Numbered from the stretch's first letter, positions 1 through 8,828 are shown. The stretch is 10,101 nt of DNA from Echinostoma caproni (GCA_900618425.1 UZAN01044298.1:26836-36936); one strand, 5' to 3'. Notes: a model not told the origin generated them from the sequence alone. Numbers and translations are program-made.

Positions 1-681
1 CAGCATGAAGTACACCATACGTAGAGGGGACGCCCATGGAATTTCTGATGGATGTATGATACCCATATTCAGCATGTGCTGAAACTCTGCGCGTGCGATG
101 CGTAACTTCTCTGGTGCTAGTCGACGGGCACGTGCCTGGACCGGTGTAGCTCGAGTGACGATGCGGTGCGACACCTCCGTCGTGATAGGTAGCAGCTCGG
201 TGCTGGGGCGGACGGGGCTAGGGAGCTCGCAGTATAACGATGAATATGGGGAATCATCGTGTCAAAAAGGGAGGTGTATATTCTGCGTTGCCGAATATAG
301 CAGGGAGCCAGCGACTACTCTAGAAGTGACGGAGTCTATTATCTGTCACTTGCGGGGATCTACGATTAGGCCGTGGTGCTCTAGGAAGTCCTGACCAAGT
401 ATGGTGTAAGGAACGCGAGCGACCACGAAAACCCAAGGTAAGACGCTTCTTAAACTCAGGTCTTAGTTCAGTAGCCGCTGTCCATAGGTTTGGATAGGGG
501 TACCATTGGATGCCTGCGAAGTCAGTGCTGCTGAGCTAGCAGCATCCTGTTTAGTGAACGGGATTATACTGACTTGCGCTCAGGTATCTAGCATAAACCT
601 AAGCTTGGATGAGTTATCGTAGATAAAAAGAGGCGACAAGGGGTGGGAGAACCGGTTGAGGTAGTCGCTGTGACCTGCGGC
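1..681 (-). pseudogene. Ty3/Gypsy pol remnant: retropepsin and start of reverse transcriptase
   Basis: Read on the minus strand, one frame runs from about 681 to the left edge with recognisable Gypsy pol blocks in the right order. The retropepsin active-site region reads RFMLDT (600-583), then a stop, then AQVSIIPF. The flap-like stretch SNGTPIQTYG follows at about 510-481, and ILGQDFLEHHG, the usual second protease motif, at 402-370. After a linker come RARRLAPEKLR (about 135-103) and GIIHPSEIPWASPLRM (63-16), the typical block just before the RT palm. In-frame stops lie at 582-580, 465-463, 348-346 and 264-262. The first of these falls on the Gly of the DTG catalytic triad, so the protease is dead. 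The rest of RT lies outside the window. The family call is strong; the exact lineage (CsRn1-like or Boudicca-like) is a guess. Confidence 0.88.
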
Positions 682-1500
682 CTACTATTTTCCCTGTTGG
701 TTTTTGATCGAACACGGCCGTTCGCACTTTTTAGCTGTGGCAATAGCACAGGCCGCCTCTGGATGTGGTTCACCTGCGCCGGCTGCTGGGCCGGGTTCGA
801 CTACGGGTCGTGCGGGTAGTCTGCAGATTGTTGATGGTGGTTTGCATAGTGGCCATGGATAAACGAAAGTCGACCAACTGCTGAGACAATAGCTGCACTT
901 CTGTCGTGGGCTCGTGCAGGAGCTTACCGAGAGTAGGATTGAGGAGCGACTAATGAACGAAGTTTGGCTCCGGGCTTCCGATGTTCGCCAAAGAGGGCTG
1001 GAAAAGTTGAGCCTGCTCCATTGCTCGGTCAGCAGCCTCAGTTAGTTCGCCTAGACTAAGGGCGTGTGCGAAAATATTCAGAATACTCTGGACGTATGGC
1101 GGAAGCCGTTGAAGCCAAATCTGGCGTAGTACGGAGTCGTCGAGTGTGGTGTTGCCGACTAACGCACGCATTTTACGCAACAACTGAGACGGCTTGAGGT
1201 TTCCCAATTGGATCCCTGACAGGAGGAGCTGGATGCGTTTCTCTTCGTAAACTGCCATACGACAAAGGAGTGCTTCTTTGAGCACGTCGTACGGAATGTG
1301 CGCAGGGATATTCACGTAACTTTCCCTGAAGTTGATAAGCATGTCGCGCGGGATCGCGGACAGATTATGATAACGGGATGCGAGCTTCATGGAATCGCGA
1401 TTCCAGAAGTGCGAGGAACGCTTCCGGATCTTCCGGCATGAACTCGAGAGCCCTGATTTGGGCCCAGAGTGCTTCGCTGTCTATGGAGTGCTTATGATCG
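682..1500 (-). pseudogene. Ty3/Gypsy gag remnant of the left element
   Basis: Minus-strand gag lying directly upstream of the pol remnant of the same element. The N-terminal part (about 1500-1385) contains ALWAQIRALEF and FLALLESRFHEARI, the capsid start typical of Gypsy gag. A frameshift near 1385 moves the reading frame, which is then open to the stop at 952-950. That part carries PYDVLKEALLCR, LGNLKPSQLLRKMRAL, VLRQIWLQRLPPYVQ and LTEAADRAMEQ, all standard capsid blocks. Past the stop a linker reads on to about 755. There a cysteine motif (LCYCH, then KKCERPCS in another frame) looks like the broken nucleocapsid finger, followed by two adjacent stops at 687-682. No clear initiator Met or 5' LTR was found to the right. 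The protein would have coated element RNA in virus-like particles. Confidence 0.87.
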
Positions 1501-3204
1501 GGGCTAAGTATACTTAAGCGCAAATATATAATATGCGATTTTCGAACGGAATACAAAAACATTACCAAATAGCATCTAAAATACAACCTACGTTGGAAAA
1601 ACAAAAGTGGAAAAAAATCCAATAGTAACTGATGATAAAACCGCGAACTGGAGATAAATATAACCTAAAATTATACGCACAAGAGTGGTTCCGTGGAAAT
1701 AAATAAGCGGACAATTTAGCACATTGGGCTCGCTCCATATGGTGTTTGCTCATGAACTGTTATCTTTTTTTGTTTTATTAAACACAGTATCCTTGTACAC
1801 TGATTTCCCGCTTATTACATTCTCGATCCCGTTGCTGGGTTCTGTGTTCTGATATCAATCCGGGGCCTAGTTCTTGTTTGGATTATTACTGCGCGGATTT
1901 CGACAAGTAAACGAATTACGAGTCCGAGTTTTGATTACACTGTCTGAGTTATTAAATAAAACCACAGCGAGTTTTTCTCAATTGTTTCATCCACGATCGG
2001 TTATCGTCAACGTGTGGAAAGTTGAATAACTTATTTAGGTTTGTTTTCAAATTTCGCTAGAAAACAAGCAGCTTTATTTGTGAACGACTGCAGTAGCAAT
2101 TGTTACTGTGCAGTTCCTTACACGGCTAAATTTAGTCTACCGGAAGTCCAGTACTATTGGTTGGTACGGTTCTCACAGTTGTCATTGGATGACAACTTAA
2201 CCAATGATGGTCCTCGCTTACTACTCTAGAGCATAAGAAGGCATTGTTTGTAGTAGTGTTGCACTAATGCGGTGAAATTACGATGCACTTTGTGGGCGGA
2301 TTCTTTTTCGCATGTGATAGACCCGTTTTACTGTTTTACCGCTTAGTAAAGTCAGCCGGAACTCATGATACATCACATTTTCCCGTGATTCTCGCCTGCG
2401 CTTGACCTCTGTAAATTTCTTGCTCCAGGTTCTCATATATCCGTCAAAGAACGGTACGTACGTTTTTCTCTTTCATGGGTGGGCACTCCGCTGGGTACGT
2501 TAGTTGCGACAGTCAAAGTCCATTCATAAACGAAATTTGATAAACCGACGTGAATTTTGTAGCCAGTCTGGTGTTGAATTTTTCTGTCAAATTATCACCA
2601 ACTTCGTCCACTTTTGGCTCCAAATGGTTTGTCCCAAATGAACGAATAGACTCACAACACACTTTACCAGTCACAAAGATGGTGAATTACCAACATCAAT
2701 GTGGCACAGCCTATTGTATTGTACTGTATTTGTAACTTGTGTAAACATTTATGCTTACATTCGAGGCTAGCTCATCGATCGGCTTTAACCAGCTACTTAT
2801 GAGCTACATCAGATAGATTGGTTACGAAACAGTATTTAAAAATTGGGATATATTCCTTAAATTTGTTTTTGGTCTGAAAACTCATTTCCCTTTTTTGATC
2901 AATTTTACCGCATGTATTTTTCGAGTCAAACCACCATTATCTCTGTTTTACCTTTTGGCGGGAAATCATAGTTTGAGTGACTGTAATCTAATGATGGGCT
3001 GTGGTTATGTTTCTGTGCAGTTCTCATTGCTTGATGTCTGTCGTATAGTAGGTGAAATTTTGTGATACATTTATTTCATTGTTATTGTTTTTCGTTTCAT
3101 TATCAAATTTTTTCCGAGAATTATTTCAGTAATCATGTAAAAACATGTAATTTTATTGAGCTGCTTAAGATGTCATCCGTATCTCGTTGAACATTTTATT
3201 GCAT
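1501..3204. other. AT-rich stretch with no recognisable gene
   Basis: About 1.7 kb between the left Gypsy remnant and the candidate exons. Only short open frames are present, and none showed a domain or motif I know. The 5' LTR and leader of the left element should begin here, just right of about 1500. However, no copy of the LTR seen at 3498 and 5554 is present, and no LTR boundary could be fixed because its partner lies outside the window. There are A- and T-rich tracts (for example 2830-3200) and one small hairpin (2156-2205). It is either old intergenic or intronic sequence, or element DNA too decayed to read by eye. Confidence 0.6.
2156..2205. repeat. Nested inverted repeat (hairpin)
   Basis: AGTTGTCA (2177-2184) and TGACAACT (2190-2197) form a perfect 8-bp stem around a 5-nt loop. 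Outside it, ATTGGTT (2156-2162) pairs with AACCAAT (2199-2205), leaving a 14-nt bulge on the left side. No element end or gene is attached to it, and a stem of this size can arise by chance in 10 kb. Confidence 0.5.
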
Positions 3205-3484
3205 AAAAAAAAGCGGATGCAACAGGTTAAGTGTCATGTTTGCGGCGAGGCAAGTCTTTATCAACACCGAAAAGCTGTCCAAGAACTATAGGTAATATAA
3301 TTGTCAAACATGTAGTTTATCCCTAATACGTTTTATTTTACAATTGCAGCCAACTTTATTTAATGTGAATTCAACCTTGCGAATGATTGCAGCATCCATG
3401 ATACGTCCGGATTTTCAAGGCTTAGGCTTGATGAAATATCAAACAAGTACACAATTGCTGGTTAAATTAGCTCGCTTGGTTCAA
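3205..3484 (+). other. Candidate two-exon fragment with a 58-nt intron
   Basis: A plausible intron runs from a GTAATA donor at 3292 to a strong acceptor at 3349 (T-rich tract ending ttgcag). The upstream piece, from an ATG at about 3219, reads MQQVKCHVCGEASLYQHRK, a faint C2H2-like pattern, but that frame ends in TAG exactly at the donor. The downstream piece stays open in one frame to a TAA at about 3482, just before the 5' LTR. It is plus-strand and directly left of the LTR insertion. It could therefore be the N-terminal exons of the transposase found right of the insertion, but no motif proves that. It could equally be chance. Confidence 0.22.
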
Positions 3485-3497
3485 TAATGCTCACCCC

Positions 3498-3831
3498 TAT
3501 AACGACTCTGCTTTGTCACTCGCGTTTCTCGTCACGAGCTTGTTTTACTGAACGTTGACGCACGTTGCTTCCACACACTTCCTCCTTGGTCGTTCAACGC
3601 ACCGTGCGACGCCGCTGTATTTTTACGTTCAAATATAGTGCTTTGGTCCAAGTCTCGCAGTCTGCCTTCTATTTTGTATACGTTGGCCTTTGAAATCACC
3701 AGTTCGTATTGGTGAATCGTTGCGACTCGTGAGGAGCGTCCAAGATCTGTGAAATCGTTGAGACAACCAACCAGGGCCACACGTGGACAAATGATTGGGC
3801 CCGAAGTTTCCGTATTCAAGTCTAGGGATCA
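3498..3831 (+). repeat. 5' LTR of the short Gypsy-type element
   Basis: The core at 3506-3788 matches 5562-5843 with two substitutions (3529 T versus 5585 A; 3568 C versus 5624 T) and one extra C in this copy near 3777. The eight bases left of the core (TATAACGA) differ from the other copy (TGTAGTGG) by four transitions only, so the LTR start is placed at 3498. The right end is uncertain. Similarity stops at 3788, but a CA followed by a possible primer-binding site suggests 3831. The LTR should carry the promoter and RNA-end signals. I see no convincing TATA box or polyadenylation signal in it. Confidence 0.82.
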
Positions 3832-3832
3832 C

Positions 3833-3842
3833 TGGTGAGTCC
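3833..3842 (+). promoter_or_regulatory. Possible primer-binding site
   Basis: TGGTGAGTCC begins two bases after a CA at 3830-3831. It resembles the TGGTGACCCC expected for priming by a tRNA-Trp 3' end, which is reported for CsRn1-type elements. Eight of ten bases agree. It lies 44 bases past the end of the shared LTR core, so the call depends on where the LTR really ends. Confidence 0.35.
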
Positions 3843-3951
3843 ACCTTGAATCCACGATTTCTTGTTCTTGTGTCTTGGAATCTAACCCGCTTATTCCACA
3901 TTTTTGTCATATAATCAGATATATATGTATAAGTTTTATGTCATTTTAGCA

Positions 3952-4808
3952 ACGTTAGCATACTGGACCCAGCTTCAATCCCTGAGCAGGATTCCATTGT
4001 TGCCGGGGTGTTTACCCGCCCCCCCCCCCCCCCCCNCCCCCCCCCCCCCCCCGATTTCTTCACAGCGAGCCCCATTTTCTGGTTCCGGCTTCTCAAAGAC
4101 AAATTCGAGGATGCTGGTATTACCGCCGATCGTCATAAGACGAATTGGGCAATTAGTAAGCTCCACCATGATGTGTGGCATAGTCAGTGCAGGATATCAT
4201 CATAATCCACCCCACGTTCTTCGTCCTTAAATAGGCCGTGAGCAAACGAACCTATCCCCCAACTTTGAGCGAGTACGGCGTCTTTTTAAAGACCTGTCCC
4301 TCAGGTTCGCACTCCATCCGCCCTGTTGTGAGAGATGCAGCAAATTATAGGGCCATCCGTTATCAGTGAGGAGGTTTTAAGGGAGCCCTGGACGTACAAG
4401 CAATTGTGGCGTCCGCCCGTAGGTCCCTTCTGACGGTTGCGCATCCGTCGCCGATGGGAGAATGGTCCGCCTTCGCTCCCAGGTATCCGTGGTAGCCCAA
4501 ACCTCAGTGCCCACCGATATCATCACCCTCAGCACTGTTTTCCGTGTAGTCCGTTGTTCTTTATTGGAGAAAAAATGGACAAGCTCCTAGGTACGATGTG
4601 TCGAGCCCTCGACTGTCTATCTAACAACGACCCTGGGAAAAGGAGTGCATCACGTTCCCAGTCCAGATCCCCAAATCGTCCTTCATCACCCCAGCGTGCT
4701 CTCGCAATTTGCCCCCCAGGTTACTGTTGGTACCACAGGAAATATGGGGCAAACGCTCGAGGGTGCGAAGCTAGAAGCACATTCTCTGGTGCATGTCGGG
4801 GAAACTGA
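3952..4808 (+). pseudogene. Ty3/Gypsy gag remnant of the short LTR element
   Basis: Plus-strand gag following the 5' LTR. The N-terminal part reads SILDPASIPEQDSI, is interrupted by the C run, then continues FFTASPIFWFRLLKDKF and EDAGITADRHKTNWAISKL (about 4053-4165), the usual capsid start. Later blocks are scattered over frames: ERVRRLFKDLSL (about 4268-4303), RTPSALL and then, past a stop, EMQQIIGPSVISEEVLRE (about 4313-4390). The C-terminal part (4560-4808) holds EKMDKLLGTM, an Arg/Ser-rich stretch and CWYHRKYGANARGCE, the single zinc-binding motif of this gag type. At least three frameshifts separate these blocks. It is a different gag lineage from the one at 682-1500. Confidence 0.82.
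4019..4052. repeat. Poly-C run with one undetermined base
   Basis: Thirty-four consecutive positions are C except an N at 4036. The run sits inside the gag capsid start. The flanking gag text on both sides is readable in one frame only if the run length happens to be right, so the true length is unknown. It may be a real homopolymer expansion or a sequencing and assembly artefact; the N favours low-quality sequence. Confidence 0.95.
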
Positions 4809-5068
4809 AGACCCGACCAATTGTGGCGACAAACTCGGCCGGTAGATTCCTAAGTAGTTGCCTACTTCACGTTAGAGATGCTGCCAGCAGCACTCAATTC
4901 CTCATTGACACTGGCGCGGAAGTCAGGGCTATCCCGCCGAGTTCTGGTGACCCGACCACTCGCGCCTTCTGTCAACTTCGTGCCGCAAACGGCACCCCCG
5001 TTTCTACGTATGGTCGAGAGTCCGTAACATTAAACCTCGGTCTGCGTATAATTTTTCCTGCTTTCTGA
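4794..5068 (+). pseudogene. Retropepsin fragment of the short LTR element
   Basis: Directly downstream of the gag zinc motif, one open frame reads FLSSCLLHVRDAASSTQ and then FLIDTGAEVRAIPPSS, with the intact DTG catalytic triplet of an aspartic protease. It continues with LRAANGTPVSTYG and SVTLNLGLR, the flap and following strand. The frame ends at 5068 before the second protease motif (ILG-x-DFL), which is missing, so the domain is cut at about two thirds of its length. The truncation probably marks the left end of the deletion that removed RT, RNase H and integrase. Confidence 0.85.
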
Positions 5069-5541
5069 CGTTTCAGCCCCACACCGTACCCTGCACAACG
5101 CGCTCAATCAACTCTGACAGTCGTTTGGCTCCCCCGCGGTCCTTCTGCATTGGTCAACAACTCGCACTCAGCAACGCTAGCTTGGATCGTGCAGAGACCC
5201 GGCTATCTTTCTAACTGGAATTTCGCTCGCTTTGGATCCCCAACAGCCTCCCCACGGGCCAACAAAGGACGGAGAAACTCAGGCAACAGCAAGAAAAAGG
5301 ACCGAAACCAAACTTGAGGCGTCTTCGAAAGTCCACAAATACAGGCCTTTATCCCTATCCGCAGCTGAGAGTCTTGGCGACAAGCCCCAGGAAGGTGGGA
5401 GTGAGGCATGGAAAACGTCTTATGGCGGGTCCATTTCCTTCGTGCGTCGCGGTGGGCGGTATGGAGAACGTCGCCTGCCACCAAGAAGACAAAGCCTGTT
5501 ACGTCGCGTACAATATCGAATTCCAAATTTGTTGCCATTCT
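5069..5541 (+). other. Unrecognised internal remnant between protease and 3' LTR
   Basis: In a complete element this stretch would hold about 3 kb of RT, RNase H and integrase. Only about 470 bases remain, and no catalytic motif of those domains was seen in any frame. It could contain the decayed C-terminal tail of pol, which is poorly conserved and hard to confirm by eye, or unrelated filler. The short open frames here overlap one another and look like chance. Confidence 0.45.
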
Positions 5542-5550
5542 GAGGGGAGC
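5542..5550 (+). promoter_or_regulatory. Possible polypurine tract
   Basis: GAGGGGAGC lies three bases before the TG that starts the right LTR. Plus-strand DNA synthesis of LTR elements starts at such a purine tract immediately 5' of the 3' LTR, so position and strand both fit the element orientation given by gag. Confidence 0.6.
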
Positions 5551-5553
5551 ATA

Positions 5554-5864
5554 TGTAGTGGCTCTGCTTTGTCACTCGCGTTTCACGTCACGAGCTTGTT
5601 TTACTGAACGTTGACGCACGTTGTTTCCACACACTTCCTCCTTGGTCGTTCAACGCACCGTGCGACGCCGCTGTATTTTTACGTTCAAATATAGTGCTTT
5701 GGTCCAAGTCTCGCAGTCTGCCTTCTATTTTGTATACGTTGGCCTTTGAAATCACCAGTTCGTATTGGTGAATCGTTGCGACTCGTGAGGAGCGTCCAAG
5801 ATCTGTGAAATCGTTGAGACAACCAACCAGGGCACACGTGGACGGAGCCATTTTTTACCTCACA
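5554..5864 (+). repeat. 3' LTR of the short Gypsy-type element
   Basis: It starts TGTAGTGG after the purine tract and matches the left copy from 5562 to 5843, as described for the 5' LTR. After 5843 the two copies share no similarity. Here 21 further bases end in CACA before CCCC, whereas the left copy has 43 different bases up to its CA. The outer end at 5864 rests only on the CA and the CCCC that matches the left flank, so it may instead be at 5843. Confidence 0.8.
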
Positions 5865-5904
5865 CCCCTGCTATTGGAATAATCTACCTTTGAAGAAAGT
5901 GCAC

Positions 5905-7479
5905 AAAGCATTGGACATGTTGTCAGACAATGTTTTATGAGGACACGTATTAATATGTTCCACAGTCGAGTATGGCTGGAAGCGCTTCGAAAATATTTTT
6001 CGGAGCTCTCGCGTGATCCACGGACGTTTTTGGGCACTCCAAGAAACTGCACACGGATTCCAGTTGGCGTCAGTAAGTACTTTCAAATTGGACTGGCCTC
6101 CCATAAGCGCTACATTTTATCCAAACTGCCTGCCTCAGAGAATCAACTATGGAGCCTACAGTTCAGCATTGATGGCTTACCATTATTTACATCGTTAAAA
6201 ATTTATTTGTGGTCTATTCAGTGTCACCTTACCAATTCACCCTTATGCCGGCCGTTTGTAGTTTGAGTGTACGCCGATCCATCCAATTCCGAGTCTGTTG
6301 AACAATACCTTCCACCATTGATCAGTCAATTGGATCGTTTAGTGACCTCAGGACTGGAACTCAGTAACGGTGACATTGTCACTATCAGCCTGAAATCAAT
6401 AATTTGTGATGCTTTAGCACGTATGTTTGTTCGGGAAGTAAAAGGTTTTGGTGGATATTCTGGATGCGATAAATGTGTTCACATGAACATTACTATATGG
6501 GTCGTATGACGTATCCCGATATGCACGCCAGTCTAAGAACTAAGGAACCTTTCCGTAACAGGGTGCAGAAGCGTCATCAGCTCAGCACATCAACCTTTGA
6601 GAGATTACCTACTGATATGATCAACTGCTTTCCATTGGACTACATGCACCTAATACTTCCAGATGTAATGAAAAGTTTATTAGACCTTTGGCTTTAAACC
6701 AAAGTTAACCGAGCTCATCGTCTTGGACAGCCCAATATGTGTGAAATTGATGAGCGTTTGCACTGGCTGTCCAATTCCACCCCGCTGGAATTCTCCAGAA
6801 GATGTTGACCTTTTTCTCGGTTTGGTAGATGGAAGGCCACTGAGCATAGACTTTTTCTATTTTATCTCGGTCTCATTGTTTTGAAAGGTATACTTCCAAA
6901 TAACTAATATGAACATTTCATGAAATTGTCCATAAGTATTTATCCACTTTTGCATCGCCTATTGTACAGATGTTATTCATCCGTCGCCAATTCGTTATTA
7001 AGATGTTTTGTGTACGACGTGTGCCAAATTTACGGTCCACAGGAACTGGTTTATAGTGTACATAGTTTTATTCATCTAGCACAAGATGTATACAACCACG
7101 GTCCGTTGGATAGCTTCTCATCATTCACATTCGAAAGTAATATGATGCACTTCACGAGTTCCATAAATGGAACTGTGAAACCGGCTCAACAATTGTATGA
7201 TAGCATTATGAAACGTTAGTTATATCCTGTATTGCAAGGGCCGCATCAAATAACGGATGAATTTCATTCTTATAAAAAGAGATCCAAACGTTCCAAACGA
7301 TTTATCATCATTCAAAATATCCTTCTTAGTAGAAGAGCTCCTGACAATTGTGTACTTATAAACGATGAACCATGGATTATTGAGCGCATCAATACGGAAT
7401 CTGTATGGTTTCGAAAGTTGATTTTTTTGTAACTCCTATGAACTCACAGCATTTGAATATATTCTTTTACAGATCATAA
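5905..7479 (+). pseudogene. CACTA-superfamily (EnSpm-like) transposase, broken, N-terminus missing
   Basis: A plus-strand remnant of the animal CACTA transposase family (S. mansoni SmTRC1 is the established fluke example). Blocks in order: FSELSRDPRTFLGTPRN (about 5997-6047), SIDGLPLFTS (6165-6194), ICDALARMFVREVKG (6402-6446), GYSGCDKC (6453-6476), then in a shifted frame YMGRMTYPDMHASLRT, MINCFPLDYMHLI, GRWKATEHRLFLFYLG, CQIYGPQELVYSVHSFIHLA, SFSSFTFES and APDNCVLINDEPWIIERI. A second frameshift near 7428 leads to TPMNSQHLNIFF, ending at TAA 7477. Acidic residues usually aligned as catalytic appear kept in DG and CDA. Stops lie at 6264, 6695, 6806, 6905 and 7217, with a frameshift near 6480 and probably one near 5937. 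The N-terminal part is absent to the left, where the 3' LTR sits. The enzyme would cut and join transposon ends. Confidence 0.85.
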
Positions 7480-7830
7480 ACCAACTTTATATAGGGCCCC
7501 AATTTTGGACAATTCTTGTAAATTTATAAATTTATCCATCGGACATCAATGTACAATAATTTCCATCATAATACTTTTAAAGCTTAATTCCTCTTTTTGT
7601 TCGGTCAGTATCCAGATCATAAATATTAAAAACCCTTTATAGATATACTGCGTTGTACAGTTTGCAAGCAATAACTTAATAGCTATAGTGGTGGAAAAAT
7701 GAATTTTATCCAGTGAAGAGGTCCTCTGGCCTCGGATAGCAACTACAGATGCAGTCCGAAGACTCTTATCGGCTGGAATGGAGTTACAGACTACAGTGAT
7801 TATATGCAGTGAAAATATTGGCTGAAAGCG

Positions 7831-7888
7831 GTAAGTGACATTCTATTCCTAAATAATTTAAGCAGACTCATTAGATAAACTATTCTAG
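7831..7888 (+). other. Inferred intron 1 of the DUF4806-like gene (58 nt)
   Basis: The donor GTAAGT at 7831 follows a conserved-looking VKILAES end, and the acceptor TATTCTAG at 7881-7888 precedes LEKNLL. The donor is consensus. The reading phase does not carry over cleanly, which fits the frameshifts elsewhere in this pseudogene. Confidence 0.5.
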
Positions 7889-8283
7889 TTGGAGAAGAAT
7901 TTATTAAATGCATCCATCTGTGATGATAATGAACAAACGCATGCCATGACATGTTTCTTTTCAAAGTATTCAACCCGAAGAGGGTGAGCTCTGTTCTGAA
8001 AAATGACAATCTTCGTTTAGGAGAGCAATCATTTTCAGTAGTGATGATGACGAAGTACCTATTCGTCAACGACAAAGACCGGGAAGTCCTATACCAGATG
8101 AAATACCTCCGGTACTCATACCATCAACGTTAGTAAACTCTTGGGTACCATACATTATTCCTATAACAGATTTTATGCAAACGAGATTCCAGTGGAAAGT
8201 ATTAATGCATGAAGAGCATCTTCGAAACCCCAAAATTGCCAACTACAGGGAGTTGGGCCAGAACTATTCTTTCCGAGAAATAG

Positions 8284-8415
8284 GTAAGTTCTGCGCATAA
8301 GTTATCATGACATTCAGCGCTTCATGCACCACCATTTAGTCCGGTTATACGCATGATGACCGAACTCTACTCTTCCGAATATCAGGTAACATGTTTGGTT
8401 GTTTTTATTTTTAAG
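8284..8415 (+). other. Inferred intron 2 of the DUF4806-like gene (132 nt)
   Basis: The donor AG|GTAAGT at 8284 closes a long open frame. The acceptor at 8415 follows a T-rich tract ending in TTTTTAAG. With these borders, phase 1 continues into ETLRVIPAKQQLL, a helical linker, and a later frameshift inside exon 3 reaches the C-terminal block. Confidence 0.55.
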
Positions 8416-8596
8416 AAACACTCCGTGTAATACCTGCAAAGCAACAACTGTTGTACACCAAAATGGAATTGCTGGAACGGAACAGCAGCCGGAACCAGCT
8501 AAATCGTTTGCTTTTGTCAATAATCCACGCAAAAGCGTGGACCAAATGGAAGAATCGGAACGTAATTTGTCAGATACGAATAACTATGACAAACTT

Positions 8597-8631
8597 GTAG
8601 GTTTAAATTTTGTTTTCTGATGGGTTCTCAG
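8597..8631 (+). other. Inferred intron 3 of the DUF4806-like gene (35 nt)
   Basis: Donor GTAGGT at 8597 and acceptor GGGTTCTCAG ending at 8631. Removing these 35 bases joins NNYDKL to VKRLRQMGEKDV in phase 0, giving a continuous DUF4806-like block. Unspliced, the frame reaches a stop at 8618. Introns this short are established for schistosome genes. Confidence 0.58.
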
Positions 8632-8782
8632 GTAAAACGATTGAGGCAAATGGGTGAGAAAGACGTGGTAAATAGAGTGAAATGTGAAATTTCTACGGTA
8701 TTGCATGATTCATTAGCTGTGCTGATGAATTACACTCAAAAACATGGAAAAATACAAGCTTCCAACCGTTTGTTTATTAAAG

Positions 8783-8828
8783 GTGTTATCGGTAAATTAT
8801 TGTGAAAAGATATGCATTACTTCATTAG
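8783..8828 (+). other. Inferred intron 4 of the DUF4806-like gene (46 nt)
   Basis: Donor GTGTTA at 8783 and acceptor TACTTCATTAG ending at 8828. Splicing joins RLFIK through a phase-1 codon (G plus AT, Asp) to AIRTNSRFIG in frame, which reads as the end of the domain. Without it, a TGA follows at about 8803. The donor is weaker than the others. Confidence 0.52.

Larger units (their letters stand above)
3498..5864 (+). mobile_element. Short, internally deleted Gypsy-type LTR retrotransposon
   Basis: Two same-direction LTR copies flank a plus-strand gag and a retropepsin fragment. A possible primer-binding site follows the left LTR and a purine-rich tract precedes the right one, so the layout is that of an LTR element read left to right. 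Total length is about 2.4 kb, roughly half of a complete element of this group (established: about 5 kb or more). No RT, RNase H or integrase motifs were found between 5069 and 5541. CCCC flanks both outer ends (3494-3497 and 5865-5868), which would fit the 4-bp target duplication of Ty3-like integrases. The gag has several frameshifts, so this copy cannot encode its own proteins. Confidence 0.78.

Noticed and set aside
98..394. Plus-strand open frame of 98 codons near the left edge
   Set aside because: It is the opposite strand of the Gypsy pol remnant, whose minus-strand frame carries real motifs (ILGQDFL, IPWASPL).
2041..2229. Plus-strand open frame of about 62 codons
   Set aside because: No ATG at its start, no known motif, and it is of a length common by chance in AT-rich DNA.
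3532..3819. Minus-strand open frame of 95 codons, repeated nearly unchanged at 5588-5851
   Set aside because: It lies inside the LTR in both places and shares its sequence because the LTRs are copies. It runs against the element orientation and has no recognisable domain.
3904..4230. Open frames giving poly-Pro or poly-Gly proteins across the C run
   Set aside because: The Pro and Gly tracts come only from the homopolymer and its unknown length. The gag-like reading is the frame giving FWFRLLKDKF.
5871..6104. Minus-strand open frames over the start of the transposase
   Set aside because: They are antisense shadows; the plus strand carries the conserved transposase blocks here.
6740..6760. 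GATGAG-containing stretches here and near 608 considered as hammerhead ribozyme cores, which fluke SINEs carry
   Set aside because: The full CTGATGA core, the matching GAAA and the three stems could not be found at either place.
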